DNA of 5,383 bases from NCBI GenBank assembly GCA_019689955.1, contig JADGGM010000259.1, positions 1 to 5,383 on the forward strand, read 5' to 3'. Below the pieces are notes generated by a model. It saw nothing but the letters and a program-made list of their open reading frames with translations, ran no database searches and was not told the origin of the DNA. A program made the translations under genes and the position numbers. Below, one piece after another: positions 5,350 to 5,383 of this stretch; position 1 is the stretch's first letter, and the number at the start of each line of letters is the position of its first letter. This stretch comes from Gemmatimonadaceae bacterium (GTDB taxonomy: Bacteria > Gemmatimonadota > Gemmatimonadetes > Gemmatimonadales > Gemmatimonadaceae).

Positions 5350-5383
5350 TGTCTTATACACATCTGACGCTGGCGACGATATG
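5350..5383. other. Nextera transposon adapter read-through (assembly artefact)
   Basis: Bases 5352-5379 match the reverse complement of the Illumina Nextera read-1 transposase adapter at 27 of 28 positions, including TATACACATCTGACGCTG; the mismatch is G5373 for C. The preceding CTGTC of the mosaic end appears as GTGTC with two bases missing. The final TATG may be the start of an index. These bases are low in GC against a very GC-rich surrounding. They are not genomic and should be trimmed; sequence just left of 5350 is the true contig edge. Confidence 0.95.

Overview
The window is 5,383 bp of very GC-rich DNA from a bacterium with dense gene packing and mostly GC-ending codons. It looks like a complete short contig from a draft or metagenome assembly, because its right end runs into a sequencing-library adapter (about 5350-5383). 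The gene set (short-Q-loop cytochrome bd oxidase, a NadC-family protein, a Trp-rich repeat secreted protein, a GGDEF-like protein) would suit Gemmatimonadota or a similar GC-rich phylum. That placement is an impression, not something proven here.

Layout, left to right. On the minus strand (540 to 40) lies a small four-helix membrane protein of unknown function. A 226-bp divergent gap follows, containing a long potential hairpin (581-635). Then comes a tightly coupled plus-strand operon: a NadC-family protein (767-1798), cydA (1798-3138) and cydB (3135-4220). The coding regions overlap by 1 and 4 bases, so translational coupling is likely. After a 125-bp gap with two short palindromes comes a small exported protein with four Trp-rich repeats (4346-4666). 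A perfect 19-bp inverted repeat (4692-4731) separates it from a convergent minus-strand gene (5246 to 4761) for a truncated, degenerate GGDEF-domain protein.

Functionally the core is a quinol-oxidising cytochrome bd-type terminal oxidase. CydA keeps the expected heme ligands, the quinol-site Lys/Glu pair and the proton-path glutamates. The gene coupled to it is the main puzzle. It has the full NadC fold signature and aligns without gaps through the active-site segments, yet most phosphoribosyl/quinolinate-binding residues are replaced. It is therefore probably not an ordinary quinolinate phosphoribosyltransferase. A second apparent pseudoenzyme is the GGDEF-like protein, whose catalytic motif is lost while a correctly spaced RxxD I-site remains, a combination seen in some c-di-GMP receptors. 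No RNA genes, CRISPR arrays or insertion sequences were seen.
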